Shown: positions 51,307-60,191 of the stretch, in pieces
Layout: every line of letters starts with the position of its first letter
How positions within the stretch are numbered: position 1 is the stretch's first letter
Origin: Bradyrhizobium stylosanthis
GTDB taxonomy: Bacteria > Pseudomonadota > Alphaproteobacteria > Rhizobiales > Xanthobacteraceae
NCBI RefSeq assembly: GCF_001641335.1
Contig: NZ_LVEM01000004.1
Span: 934,100 to 998,099, forward strand
Reading direction: 5' to 3'
Length of the DNA: 64,000 bases
Made by a program: the position numbers and the translations under genes
Notes under the pieces: model-generated
Database searches by the model: none
What the model was told of the DNA's origin: nothing
Seen by the model: only the letters and a program-made list of their open reading frames with translations

Positions 51307-54300
51307 ATGGCATTGTCGGACATTGCATCCACAGCGGGATCGGCCGGCGCGAGCCTCGAAGCGAAGGCCTTTTCCCATATCGGCGCCCTCCTCGACTTCT
51401 ACGCGCGCAGAATGCCTGCGGCGCCCGCCCTTCTCGCCCCTGGCCGGCCGGCCCTCCTCTATGGCGCACTTGGCGAGCGGATCGGGGACATGGTGCGCAC
51501 GCTGCGCGGTCTCGGCATTGCGCCCGCCGACCGGGTTGCCGTCGCGCTGCCGCGCGGCGCGGACAGCGCGCTGGCGCTGATCTCGGTCGCGTCGAGCTGC
51601 GCCTGCGTGCCCGTCAATCCGGACCTGACGGCCGACGAGCTGCAACGCTATTTCAGCGAATTGAAGCTGACCGCGCTCGTCACCCGCGCCGACATGAACT
51701 CCGCCAGCCGCGACGTCGCCAGGATGCTCGATATCGCAGTGATCGATTTCGTGCCGGGGCCGAAGGACGATCTCGGCGGCGGCACGTTCACCGGCCCGTC
51801 CGTCGGGCCGGCGAGCACGCGCGGCGTCTCGCGTGAGGACGACGATGCCTTCATCCTGCTGACGTCGGGGACGGCGGCGCGGCCGAAAATGGTGCCGTTG
51901 ACGCATCGCAATGTGTGCCTCTCCGCCCAGAATGCCGGGCTCGTGCTCTCGCTCACGCCCCATGATCGCCTGCTCAACGTCCTGCCGCTGTTTCACGCCC
52001 ATGGCTTGATCTCGGGCCTGCTGACCGCGCTCGCCGCCGGCTCCAGCGTGATCTGCACCGAGGGGTTCGACGCCGCATCCTTCTTCGGCTGGATGCGTGA
52101 GCTGCAGCCGACCTGGTACACGGCAGTGCCGACCATTCATCGTGCGCTGCTGACCGCGGCGGAATCTGATCCGGACCGCGCCCGGGCCTCGTCCTTGCGC
52201 GTGATCCGCTCCGCCTCGGCCTCGCTGGCGCCCGCGATCCTTGCCGGACTGGAGGCGACGTTCGGCGTCCCCGTGCTCGAGACCTACGGCATGACGGAGG
52301 CGGCGTCGCAGATCGCGGCCAATCCGTTCGAGCTGCGCAAGGTCGGATCTGTGGGGCGCGCCGCGGGACCCGAGATCGCGATCATGGACGAGACCGGCCG
52401 TGCGCGCGCGAGCGGCCAGCACGGCGAGATCGTGCTGCGCGGCGCCAACATGTCGCGTGGCTACTATAATGACGATGCGGCGACTGAGGTGGCCTTCCGT
52501 GATGGCTGGTTCAGGACCGGCGATCTCGGCTATCTCGATTCCGACGGTTACCTGTTCATCGTCGGCCGCATCAAGGACGTCATCAACCGCGGCGGCCAGA
52601 AGGTCTCGCCGCTGGAGGTGGAAGACGTCCTGTTGAGCCATCCGGCGGTGCTGGAGGCCGGCGTGTTCGCCGTCCCGCACCAAAAGCTCGGCGAGAACGT
52701 CGCTGCCGTCGTGGTGCTGCGGCCGAATTCGGAGGCGAGTTCGGACCAGCTGCGCCAGTTCGCGCGCAAACGTCTCGCGGCCTACAAGGTGCCGAGCCTG
52801 ATCCGCAGTGTCGCGGCGCTTCCGAAGGGCGCCAGCGGCAAGGTCAAGCGCAACGCGCTGGCAGATCTGATCGCAGCGCCGGGCGACAGCCATGACGCGC
52901 AGCTTCCGCGCAATACGCTGGAGACCCAGCTTGCGGACATTTGGGCCGGCCTCCTCGAGCTGCCGCAGGTCGGCGTCGATCAGGACGTGTTCGCGCTCGG
53001 CGCGGATTCGCTGGCGGTGACGCAGATGCGCTCTCGCCTGCGCGAACGCTTCAACGTCGACTTCTCGTTCGAGGACATCTTCGATTGCGCCACGGTCACC
53101 GCGCTTGCGGCCCGACTGGAGACCGCAGCAACGCGTCGCGAAGCACTGCCGGCCTGGCGCCAGGCCAATGCTGCGGCAGCGGACGCGCCGCTGTCGTTCC
53201 AGCAGCAGCGGATGTACGTGCTCTCGCGGCTCGACCCGACGCGCTACAATTACAATGTCGTCGAGGTCGCCGTGCTCAAGGGCGCGGTCGACGTCGCCGC
53301 GCTGTCCGCGGGCCTCACCGCGATCTGCGCACGCCACGAGGCCTTGCGTTCGGTCTTCGTCGAACGGCAGGGCGAACCGGCGCAGCGCGTGCTGCCAGCT
53401 CCGCCGCGGTTCGAGCGGGTCAAGCTCAAGCCCTGCCCCGCGAGCAAGCAGGCCGCCGTCGTCAGGCGGGAGGCGCTCAAGCTCGCGCAATACGAGTTCG
53501 ACCTCGCGCGCGAGGCGCCGCTGAAGGTCACGCTGCTGTCGTTCGACAAGACCAACCACGCGCTGGTGGTCAACATCCATCACCTCGTCACCGACGGCTG
53601 GTCGCAGCGGCTGTTCTGGGAAGAGCTGGCCGCGCATTACGCCGCCGCCCGCAAGACCAGCGTGGCGGCGCTGCCCTCGCCCACCTTCCAGTATCGCGAC
53701 TTCGCGCTCTGGCAACAGAGCTGGGCGCAGACGCCGGCGGCCAGGGAGCAGCTCGACTTCTGGAAGGCCCAGCTCGACGGGGTCACCACGCTGCCGCTGC
53801 GGACGGACCGGCCGAGGCCCGAGGTCTGGACCGGCCTCGGCGCCCGTCACTATTTCGAGTTCTCCAAAACCCTCTCGGGCGATATCCGCGCGCTGAGCCA
53901 AGAGCAGGGCGTCACGCCGTTCATGACGCTGCTCGCCGCCTTCCAGTGCCTGCTGTTCCGTCACACCTCGCACGAGGACGTCGCGACTGGATCGCTGATC
54001 GCCAACCGCAACCAGATCGAGAGCGAGCGCCTGATCGGGCTGTTCGCCAACACCCTGATCCTGCGCAACGACTTTGGCGGCGACCCCGGCTTTGGCGAGA
54101 TGTTGCGGCGGGTGCGCCAGGTCACGCTCGATGCCTACCGCAACCAGGACCTTGCGATCGAGGAGGTGCTGCGCGCGCTGCAGATCGCGCGAAGGACGGA
54201 CGGCAATCCGCTGTTCCGGATCATGTTCATCCTGCAGAACGCCTCGATCGAGGCGGCGCGCTTCCCCGGCCTGTCGACGCGGCGGCTGGAGGTCGATCCC

Positions 54301-57300
54301 AAGGTGGCGCGCTTCGACATCACGCTCGAACTGGTCGAGGCCGAGGGATGCTTCACCGGCTTCTTCGAATACGCCACCGATCTGTTCGACGCGGTGACGA
54401 TCGAAAGCATGGCCGCGCAGTACAGGACGCTGCTGAAGGCGGTCATCGCCAATCCGGAGCAGCGCATCTCGCGTCTGCCGCTGCTGACCGAGGCCGAGCG
54501 CCGGCAATTGCTGGCGGAAGGCCGGGGCGTGCCGGCCAACTTCACCGCCCGCGGCAATCTGAGCGAACGCTTCGATCGCCACGCCAAGAAGACGCCGAAC
54601 GCAATTGCGGTGTCGGACGGCCGCATCTCCATGAGCTATCGCGAGCTGGCGCGCCGCAGCCAGGCGATCGCGCGCTGGCTGGCCCGCGAAGGCGCGGGGC
54701 CCGAGACCGTGGTCGCCTTGCTCGCGGAGCGTGGCCCCGACCTGCTCGCCGCGATGATCGCGGTGCAGCGCGTGGGCGCGGCCTTCCTCAATCTCGATCC
54801 CGAGCAACCGCCGGCGCGGCTCGCAACCATCCTCGGATCGAGCTGCGCAAGCATGCTGCTGACCGGGCGCGCGCAGTCATCCATGGTCGGCTCGCTGCTC
54901 GAACCGCTGGTCGGGCGTATCCTGGTCGCCGAGCTCGACGACACGGCCGCGCCGACGGCGGCGAGGCCCGCCCGTGCCGCGCGGCGCACGGCCGCGAGCC
55001 TTGCCTATCTCATCTACACGTCCGGCTCCTCCGGCGCGCCGAAGGGCGTCATGATCGAACAGCGCGGATTGTCGAACCATCTGGCCTCCCTGATTTCCGA
55101 GCTGAAACTGTCGGCGAAGGACGTGGTCGCGCAGACCGCGCCGCAGAGTTTTGTCATCTCGGTCTGGCAGTTCCTCGCCGGGCCGATGGTGGGCGCGCGC
55201 GTGCATGTCTGCGCCAACGCGATCGTCCAGGACCCGATCCTGCTTGCCCGTGAGATCGAGCGCGAAGACATCACCGTGCTGGAGATCGTGCCGTCGCTGC
55301 TGCGCGTGATCCTCGACCGGATGGACGAGGCGCCGATCCGGCGCGCCTTCGCAAAGCTGCGGCTGCTGATCTCGACCGGTGAGCCGCTGCCGGTCGATCT
55401 CTGCCGGGCCTGGTTCGCGCGCTGCCCGAAAGTGCCGCTGATCAATGCCTATGGTGCGTCGGAATGTTCCGACGACGTGTCGCTGCATCGCCTGACCAAG
55501 GCGCCGGGAAGCGCGACCGGCAACGTTCCGGTCGGCGCGCCGCTGCCGAACACGCAGCTCTATGTGCTCGACGCAAATCTCCAGCCGCAGCCGGCCGGCG
55601 TGACCGGCGAGCTCTGCATCGGCGGCGCCGGCGTCGGCCGCTTCTACGTCAACGATCCCGCGCAAAGTCGGCAGCGCTTCCTGCCCGATCCGTTCTCGCG
55701 TCAGGCAGGCTCCCGGCTGTACCGCACCGGCGATCTCGCCCGCCGCCGCACGGACGGCACGATCGAATGCCTCGGCCGCGCCGACCATCAGGTCAAGATC
55801 CGCGGCTACCGCATCGAGCTCAAGGAGATCGAGAATGCGCTCGCCGGCCATCCGGGCGTGCGCGCCGGCATCGTCGAGCCGCGCCGCGAATCCGGCGGCG
55901 ATGTCAGGCTGATCGCCCATATCGTCGCCAAGCCCGGCAGCCGGATCAGCGCCAGCGAATTGCGCGACTTCCTGAAGAGCCGGCTGCCCGGCCATGCCAT
56001 CCCCTCCGCCTTCCTGTTCCTGGATCAGGTTCCGCTCAACGCCCATGGCAAGATCGACCGGTCCGCGTTGCTGGCGCCCGCACAACAGGAAAGTTCCGGC
56101 CCGGATGCGGCCGTGCCGGCGCGGCGTTTCACCGAAAAGGTGCTCTCCGACATCTGGATCGACCTGCTGAAGGTCGAGAGCATCGGCATCACCGACAATT
56201 TCTTCGATCTCGGCGGCCACTCGCTGCTGGCGGGCCGGGTGATGGCGCGCATCGCCCGGGCGCTCGGCGTGTCGCTGCCGATCAAGACCATCTTCGAGGC
56301 GCCGACGGTCGAGGAGCTCGCGCGCTGGGTCGACGAGGCCACGGCCGCGAAGGCACCCGTGCCCGCCGCGAGCCTGTCGCGGCTGGTCGCAAACGGACCG
56401 CCGACGCTCTCGGTCGCGCAGGACCAGATGATTCGCATCGAGCAGAACCTGCCGGGCCTGCCGCTGTTCAACCTGCCCTTCGCCTTCCGGCTCGATGGCG
56501 CGCTCGATCCGGCCATCCTCGCGCAAGCGTTCGGCGACATCGTGCGCCGTCACGAATCGCTGCGGACCGGGTTCGGCTGGAACGGCGACGAGCCCGTCAG
56601 CCGCATCGCCACCCCGAGCGAACTCGGTCCCGTCCTCACCGTCGAGGCCATTGGCGACGGACGGCTGCACAACAACAAGCGGCGCAAGGCGCTCGAGCTC
56701 AGGAAGATCGAGCTCCTGATCGAGCAGGAAACCTATGCTCCGTTCGACACCGCGCGGCCGCCGCTGCTGCGGGCGCGGCTGCTGCGGCTGCATGCCGAGG
56801 AACATGTGCTGCTGCTGACGCTGCATCACGCCGTGGCCGACGGCTGGTCGATCGGCGTGCTGTTCGAGGAATTGTCGAGCCGCTATGCGGCGCTGGCCGG
56901 GCGCGCTGCGGCGCCGCTGCCGAAGCCGCCGCCGGCCTTCTCCGACGTCGCACGCTGGCAGCGCTGGTGGTGCGGCACCGACGCCGCCCGTCGCCAGGCC
57001 GCCGAATGGACGGAGAATCTGCGCGGCGCCGTTCCGATCTTCGAGGGCGAGGCGTCCCCCGGCGCATCCACGGGGCACCATCCGCTGAGGTTCGAGCCCG
57101 ATCTGATCGCGCGACTCACGACATTCGCCGGTCAGCACAACGGCACTCTGTTCATGTGCCTCCTCACCGCGTTGAAGGCGCTGCTGCTGGCGCAGACCGG
57201 CCGCACCGACATTTCGGTCGCCACCGCCATGGCCAATCGCGCCCAGCCGGACACCGACCGAATCATCGGCCCGTTCGAGAACACGGTAATCGTCCGCACG

Positions 57301-57747
57301 ACGATCACGCCGGATCTGTCGTTCGCGCAGGCCCTCGCCCGCGTGCGCCAGAGCGTGCTCGATGCGCATGCGCGGCAGGAGCTGCCGTTCAACATGCTGG
57401 CCGACCGTCTCGAGCAGGAGGGGATCGATCCGGCCGCGCTGCTCCAGGTCTATTTCACACTGCAAAATCCGCTGCGCCAGCCGCTCGATTTGCCGGACAT
57501 TGCGGTGCAATCGATCGGAAACGTCGCGCGCGAGGGCCAGCCGGTGCTGCCGATCGACCAGACCTGGCTGTCGCTGATGCTCAAGGAGCGCCCGGACGGA
57601 ATCACCGGTTCATGCAATTACAAGCGCGAGCTGCTCGGCGGCGATACGGTCGGCGGATGGATGGAGGATCTTGCCGCGCTGCTCGGCGCCGCCGTCACCC
57701 AGCCCAACACGCCGCTGGGCCAGCTGCTCGCTCGCAAGGCGGCATGA
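51307..57747 (+). CDS. Nonribosomal peptide synthetase, A-PCP-C-A-PCP-C, no thioesterase
   Basis: 2146 residues. (1) A1, ~15-510, of acyl-CoA-ligase type: LLTSGTAARPKMVPLTHRN, YGMTEAASQ, GRIKDVINRGGQKVSP, resembling oxalate-CoA ligase; it would activate a carboxylic acid. (2) PCP1 with Ser568 (GADSLAV). (3) C1, ~610-1040, H758HxxxDG764 (HHLVTDGWS). (4) A2, ~1085-1590: LIYTSGSSGAPKG, YGASECSDD, GKIDR. (5) PCP2 with Ser1639 (GGHSLLAG). (6) C2, ~1690-2110, H1840HxxxDG (HHAVADGWS). In A2 the core is FVISVWQFL, with Val at the site where Asp normally binds the alpha-amino group. No TE, R or E domain. The predicted product is an acyl-amino acid passed on by C2. The PPTase downstream would prime both PCPs. 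Confidence 0.93.
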   Translation: MALSDIASTAGSAGASLEAKAFSHIGALLDFYARRMPAAPALLAPGRPALLYGALGERIGDMVRTLRGLGIAPADRVAVALPRGADSALALISVASSCACVPVNPDLTADELQRYFSELKLTALVTRADMNSASRDVARMLDIAVIDFVPGPKDDLGGGTFTGPSVGPASTRGVSREDDDAFILLTSGTAARPKMVPLTHRNVCLSAQNAGLVLSLTPHDRLLNVLPLFHAHGLISGLLTALAAGSSVICTEGFDAASFFGWMRELQPTWYTAVPTIHRALLTAAESDPDRARASSLRVIRSASASLAPAILAGLEATFGVPVLETYGMTEAASQIAANPFELRKVGSVGRAAGPEIAIMDETGRARASGQHGEIVLRGANMSRGYYNDDAATEVAFRDGWFRTGDLGYLDSDGYLFIVGRIKDVINRGGQKVSPLEVEDVLLSHPAVLEAGVFAVPHQKLGENVAAVVVLRPNSEASSDQLRQFARKRLAAYKVPSLIRSVAALPKGASGKVKRNALADLIAAPGDSHDAQLPRNTLETQLADIWAGLLELPQVGVDQDVFALGADSLAVTQMRSRLRERFNVDFSFEDIFDCATVTALAARLETAATRREALPAWRQANAAAADAPLSFQQQRMYVLSRLDPTRYNYNVVEVAVLKGAVDVAALSAGLTAICARHEALRSVFVERQGEPAQRVLPAPPRFERVKLKPCPASKQAAVVRREALKLAQYEFDLAREAPLKVTLLSFDKTNHALVVNIHHLVTDGWSQRLFWEELAAHYAAARKTSVAALPSPTFQYRDFALWQQSWAQTPAAREQLDFWKAQLDGVTTLPLRTDRPRPEVWTGLGARHYFEFSKTLSGDIRALSQEQGVTPFMTLLAAFQCLLFRHTSHEDVATGSLIANRNQIESERLIGLFANTLILRNDFGGDPGFGEMLRRVRQVTLDAYRNQDLAIEEVLRALQIARRTDGNPLFRIMFILQNASIEAARFPGLSTRRLEVDPKVARFDITLELVEAEGCFTGFFEYATDLFDAVTIESMAAQYRTLLKAVIANPEQRISRLPLLTEAERRQLLAEGRGVPANFTARGNLSERFDRHAKKTPNAIAVSDGRISMSYRELARRSQAIARWLAREGAGPETVVALLAERGPDLLAAMIAVQRVGAAFLNLDPEQPPARLATILGSSCASMLLTGRAQSSMVGSLLEPLVGRILVAELDDTAAPTAARPARAARRTAASLAYLIYTSGSSGAPKGVMIEQRGLSNHLASLISELKLSAKDVVAQTAPQSFVISVWQFLAGPMVGARVHVCANAIVQDPILLAREIEREDITVLEIVPSLLRVILDRMDEAPIRRAFAKLRLLISTGEPLPVDLCRAWFARCPKVPLINAYGASECSDDVSLHRLTKAPGSATGNVPVGAPLPNTQLYVLDANLQPQPAGVTGELCIGGAGVGRFYVNDPAQSRQRFLPDPFSRQAGSRLYRTGDLARRRTDGTIECLGRADHQVKIRGYRIELKEIENALAGHPGVRAGIVEPRRESGGDVRLIAHIVAKPGSRISASELRDFLKSRLPGHAIPSAFLFLDQVPLNAHGKIDRSALLAPAQQESSGPDAAVPARRFTEKVLSDIWIDLLKVESIGITDNFFDLGGHSLLAGRVMARIARALGVSLPIKTIFEAPTVEELARWVDEATAAKAPVPAASLSRLVANGPPTLSVAQDQMIRIEQNLPGLPLFNLPFAFRLDGALDPAILAQAFGDIVRRHESLRTGFGWNGDEPVSRIATPSELGPVLTVEAIGDGRLHNNKRRKALELRKIELLIEQETYAPFDTARPPLLRARLLRLHAEEHVLLLTLHHAVADGWSIGVLFEELSSRYAALAGRAAAPLPKPPPAFSDVARWQRWWCGTDAARRQAAEWTENLRGAVPIFEGEASPGASTGHHPLRFEPDLIARLTTFAGQHNGTLFMCLLTALKALLLAQTGRTDISVATAMANRAQPDTDRIIGPFENTVIVRTTITPDLSFAQALARVRQSVLDAHARQELPFNMLADRLEQEGIDPAALLQVYFTLQNPLRQPLDLPDIAVQSIGNVAREGQPVLPIDQTWLSLMLKERPDGITGSCNYKRELLGGDTVGGWMEDLAALLGAAVTQPNTPLGQLLARKAA

Positions 57748-57889
57748 CCGGCCGTCCAGGACAAGCGAATAGGAGTTCACTCGTCAAAGCTGTGAATGAG
57801 CAAGTTGCATCTTGATTATTTGGCGCCAGCGCGCAAGATTATTCTCGCGTTTTGATTTGGACGATTATTTTCAACCGGGGGAGTGCATT

Positions 57890-58057
57890 ATGGGTTTCAT
57901 CAAGTTTACCAAGGGTACCTCGTTGAGCGACAAGGACCGTAAGGCCCTGCAGAAGCTGCTGACCAACGAGAAGAAGAAGCTCCAGTCCGCAATGAAGGAC
58001 GTCGACGCCAGCCTTTCGATGCTGGGCGGGTCGAAGAAGGCCAAGAAGAAAAAGTAA
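57890..58057 (+). CDS. Small lysine-rich protein between NRPS and PPTase
   Basis: 55 residues from ATG 57890, preceded by GGGGGAG at ideal spacing, the clearest ribosome-binding site in the cluster. MGFIKFTKGTSLSDKDRKAL opens it; the middle is a Lys/Leu helix (QKLLTNEKKKLQSAMKDVDA), and the tail is GGSKKAKKKK, with six Lys. No Cys, no MbtH motifs (no NxExQxSxWP), no signal peptide. A TTGATT...AAGATT pair at 57812-57840 could be a promoter. Position in the cluster suggests a role with the NRPS: partner protein, acceptor of the peptidyl group, or unrelated small basic protein. Unknown. Confidence 0.75.
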   Translation: MGFIKFTKGTSLSDKDRKALQKLLTNEKKKLQSAMKDVDASLSMLGGSKKAKKKK

Positions 58058-58199
58058 GACTAGTCGGCGGAGACGCCGCAGGAATCTTCAGGCTTATTTT
58101 CGGCCTCCGGTTCGAATTTGGCCGCTCGCTCGTCGAGTTGGGGTCTCGCACAAGCTTGCGTCTGTAAACCGGCCTGCAAATCGACAAGAAATTGCCCGG

Positions 58200-58222
58200 G
58201 TGGACCGTTAGCAACGGTCCAC
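58200..58222. promoter_or_regulatory. Perfect 10-bp hairpin before the PPTase gene
   Basis: GTGGACCGTT-AGC-AACGGTCCAC is a perfect inverted repeat with a 3-base loop, ~75 bp before the PPTase start. GTTGATTCTT occurs twice just after it (58224-58233 and 58240-58249). No T-run follows, so an operator or RNA structure that sets the ratio of upstream to downstream expression is as likely as a terminator. Confidence 0.5.
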
Positions 58223-58298
58223 TGGTTGATTCTTGCTCAGTTGATTCTTCCGTCAGGGCCGGGGATTTGGCCTCTGCCTGACGCCAAAGGCCCAATTG

Positions 58299-59030
58299 AT
58301 GGCAGACGACACGATTGAATTGTTTGTCGGACTGATCGAGACCATTGATGCGCCGGGCGCGGCCGATGCGTGCCGGCGCCTGCTCTCGGTCGACGAACGG
58401 ATCCGCGCGGACCGCTTCATGTTCGAGCGGCATCGGCGACAATATATTTTTGCGCATGCCATGCTGCGGCTCGCGCTGTCGAAGGTTGCGCCCAACGTCG
58501 CGCCCTCGGACTGGTCCTTTGGGGCCGGCCGCTACGGGCGTCCGTTTGTTGCAGCGCCCAAGACCTCGACCCCTCTGCATTTCAGCCTCTCGCATGCCGA
58601 TGGCTGCGTTGCCTGCGTCGTCTCGCGGCATGAGACCGTCGGGGTCGATGTCGAAACCGTGTCGCGGCGCGTCGCACCGCTGTCGACCGCGCATCGCTTC
58701 TTTGCGCCGGAGGAGGTCGAAACCTTGCGCGGCCTGCCGGAGCCCGCCGCGATCGACCGCTTCTTCGACTACTGGACGCTCAAGGAGGCCTATCTGAAGG
58801 CGAGGGGCTTTGGGCTCAATCTGCCGCTCGATGCCTTCGCGATGCAGGTGTCGCGCGAGGCCATCGAGATCAGCTTCAAGCCCGACATCGCCGACGATCC
58901 GGAAGGCTGGCGCTTCTCGCTGTGCTCGCCCTCCCCGTCGCACCGCCTCGCGATCGCCGACGGCTCCCGTGCCGACGGCGGCCTCCCCATCTCCCGCAAT
59001 GACTGGCCGCTCCAGGAAGCGGCTGAATGA
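58299..59030 (+). CDS. Sfp-type 4'-phosphopantetheinyl transferase
   Basis: 243 residues. VGVDVETVSRRV (GxDVE, Mg-binding) and DYWTLKEAYLKARGFG (WxxKEAxxKxxG) are the defining motifs, with SHADGCVACV before. It transfers phosphopantetheine from CoA to carrier-protein serines, here presumably Ser568 and Ser1639 of the NRPS. ATG 58299 is preferred over the TTG at 58296. The stop overlaps the next gene (ATGA). Confidence 0.93.
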   Translation: MADDTIELFVGLIETIDAPGAADACRRLLSVDERIRADRFMFERHRRQYIFAHAMLRLALSKVAPNVAPSDWSFGAGRYGRPFVAAPKTSTPLHFSLSHADGCVACVVSRHETVGVDVETVSRRVAPLSTAHRFFAPEEVETLRGLPEPAAIDRFFDYWTLKEAYLKARGFGLNLPLDAFAMQVSREAIEISFKPDIADDPEGWRFSLCSPSPSHRLAIADGSRADGGLPISRNDWPLQEAAE

Positions 59031-60007
59031 CGCCCCCGCGGCTGCGCGTCTTTCCCGCAATCTCGCGCAACCGCGATCCCAGGAAATATGTCGCCGAGCT
59101 GATGCGGGTGGCCGAGTTTGCCGACCGCAACGGCTTCGAAGGCATTCTGCTGTTCGAAGGCAACGACGTGTTCGTCGAGCCTTGGGCCATGGCCCAGCAC
59201 ATCATGGCGGGGACGACCCGATCCTCGCCGCTGATCGCGGTCAACCCGGTCTACATGCACCCGTTCACGGCCGCGAAATTCGTCTCGTCATTCGCGCAGC
59301 TCTACGGCCGCAAGGTCTATCTCAACATGATCACGGGGACCGCGGTCAGCGACCTGCAGGGCCTCGGCGACGAGCAGAGCCATGCCGACCGTTATGTCCG
59401 GCTCGGCGAGTACGTCGCGCTGATGCGCCAATTGCTATCGAGCCCGCGGCCGGTGACGGTCGAGGGCCGGTTCTACCGCGCCGGCAATCTGCAACTTCGC
59501 CCGCGTCTGCCGGCCGAGCTGATGCCGGAATTCCTGATCGCCGGCCAGTCCGAGGCCGCGCAGCGCGTGGCCCGGGAGACCGGCTGCATCAAGATGCAGA
59601 TGCTGCCGCCCGATCTCGATCGCGGGCTCGACGCACCCGGCATGAACTTTGGAATTTTCGCCCGCGAGAAAAGTGACGATGCGCGGGAGGCGGCCAAGGC
59701 GCGCTTTCGCGACAGCCCCGACGATCGCGAGCTGCTCGCGCTCACCGTGGAGAACAGCGACTCCGTGTGGAAGCGGCGTCTCTATGAGGGGCAGAGCGGC
59801 GAACTCCTGGACAACGGCTACTGGCTGCTGCCGTTCCTGACCTTCCAGGCCGACTGCCCCTACCTCGTGGGCAGCTACGAGGAGATCGGCGCGAAGCTGA
59901 AGGCGTTTGCGGCGAAGGGGCTGACCACGATCATGCTGGACATGGTCGCGGACGAGTCCGAGATGCAACACGTTTGCAAGGCGCTCGCGGCGAGCGGGAT
60001 GTTTTGA
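59027..60007 (+). CDS. Luciferase-like monooxygenase (LLM) class flavin-dependent oxidoreductase
   Basis: 326 residues of the bacterial luciferase/SsuD fold. LRVFPAISRNRDPRKYVAELMRVAEFADRNGFEGILLFEGNDVFVEPW at the N-terminus (split here), INMITG-like strand LNMITGTAVSDLQGLGDEQSHADRY, and FLIAGQSEAAQRVA binding the FMN phosphate region. It uses FMNH2 and O2. Four-base overlap with the PPTase gene places it in the NRPS operon; it may hydroxylate the substrate or product. NRPS-linked LLM enzymes are known from other clusters. Confidence 0.9.
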   Translation: MTPPRLRVFPAISRNRDPRKYVAELMRVAEFADRNGFEGILLFEGNDVFVEPWAMAQHIMAGTTRSSPLIAVNPVYMHPFTAAKFVSSFAQLYGRKVYLNMITGTAVSDLQGLGDEQSHADRYVRLGEYVALMRQLLSSPRPVTVEGRFYRAGNLQLRPRLPAELMPEFLIAGQSEAAQRVARETGCIKMQMLPPDLDRGLDAPGMNFGIFAREKSDDAREAAKARFRDSPDDRELLALTVENSDSVWKRRLYEGQSGELLDNGYWLLPFLTFQADCPYLVGSYEEIGAKLKAFAAKGLTTIMLDMVADESEMQHVCKALAASGMF

Positions 60008-60018
60008 AGGTGCCTCTG

Positions 60019-60182
60019 CTCCCTCTCCCCGTTCTTACGGGGTCGCGACGAGCTTCGCTCGCACTGAGAGGGTTGGGGTGAGGGGCATCTCTCCACGCGT
60101 GAGATAACCGTGGGACCTGTACCCCCTCACCCGGAATTTGCCTCCGCAAATTCCGACCTCTCCCCGCAAGCGGGGAGAGGTT
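60019..60182. repeat. Two facing copies of the CCCTCTCCCC-type palindrome
   Basis: Block 60019-60086 (CTCCCTCTCCCCG ... GGGTGAGGGGC) and block 60122-60182 (CCCCCTCACCCGG ... CGGGGAGAGGTT) are inverted variants of the same element as at 8862-9006, again between convergent genes. Probably structural/terminating. Confidence 0.75.
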
Positions 60183-60191
60183 AAGAACACC

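Noticed and set aside
51292..57510. Very long open frames antisense to the NRPS (51292-54807 and 54877-57510)
   Set aside because: They are Arg/Glu/His-rich mirror frames of a strongly GC-biased gene, have no domain motifs, and the plus strand shows complete NRPS motifs throughout.
57890..58057. MbtH-like NRPS partner
   Set aside because: It is shorter than MbtH (about 70 residues) and lacks its conserved Asn, Glu and Trp-Pro motifs; the sequence is a Lys-rich helix.
58064..58077. Hairpin CGGCG-GAGA-CGCCG after the small protein as terminator
   Set aside because: The stem is only five pairs and no T-run follows, so it is weaker than the 58200 hairpin and may be chance in GC-rich DNA.
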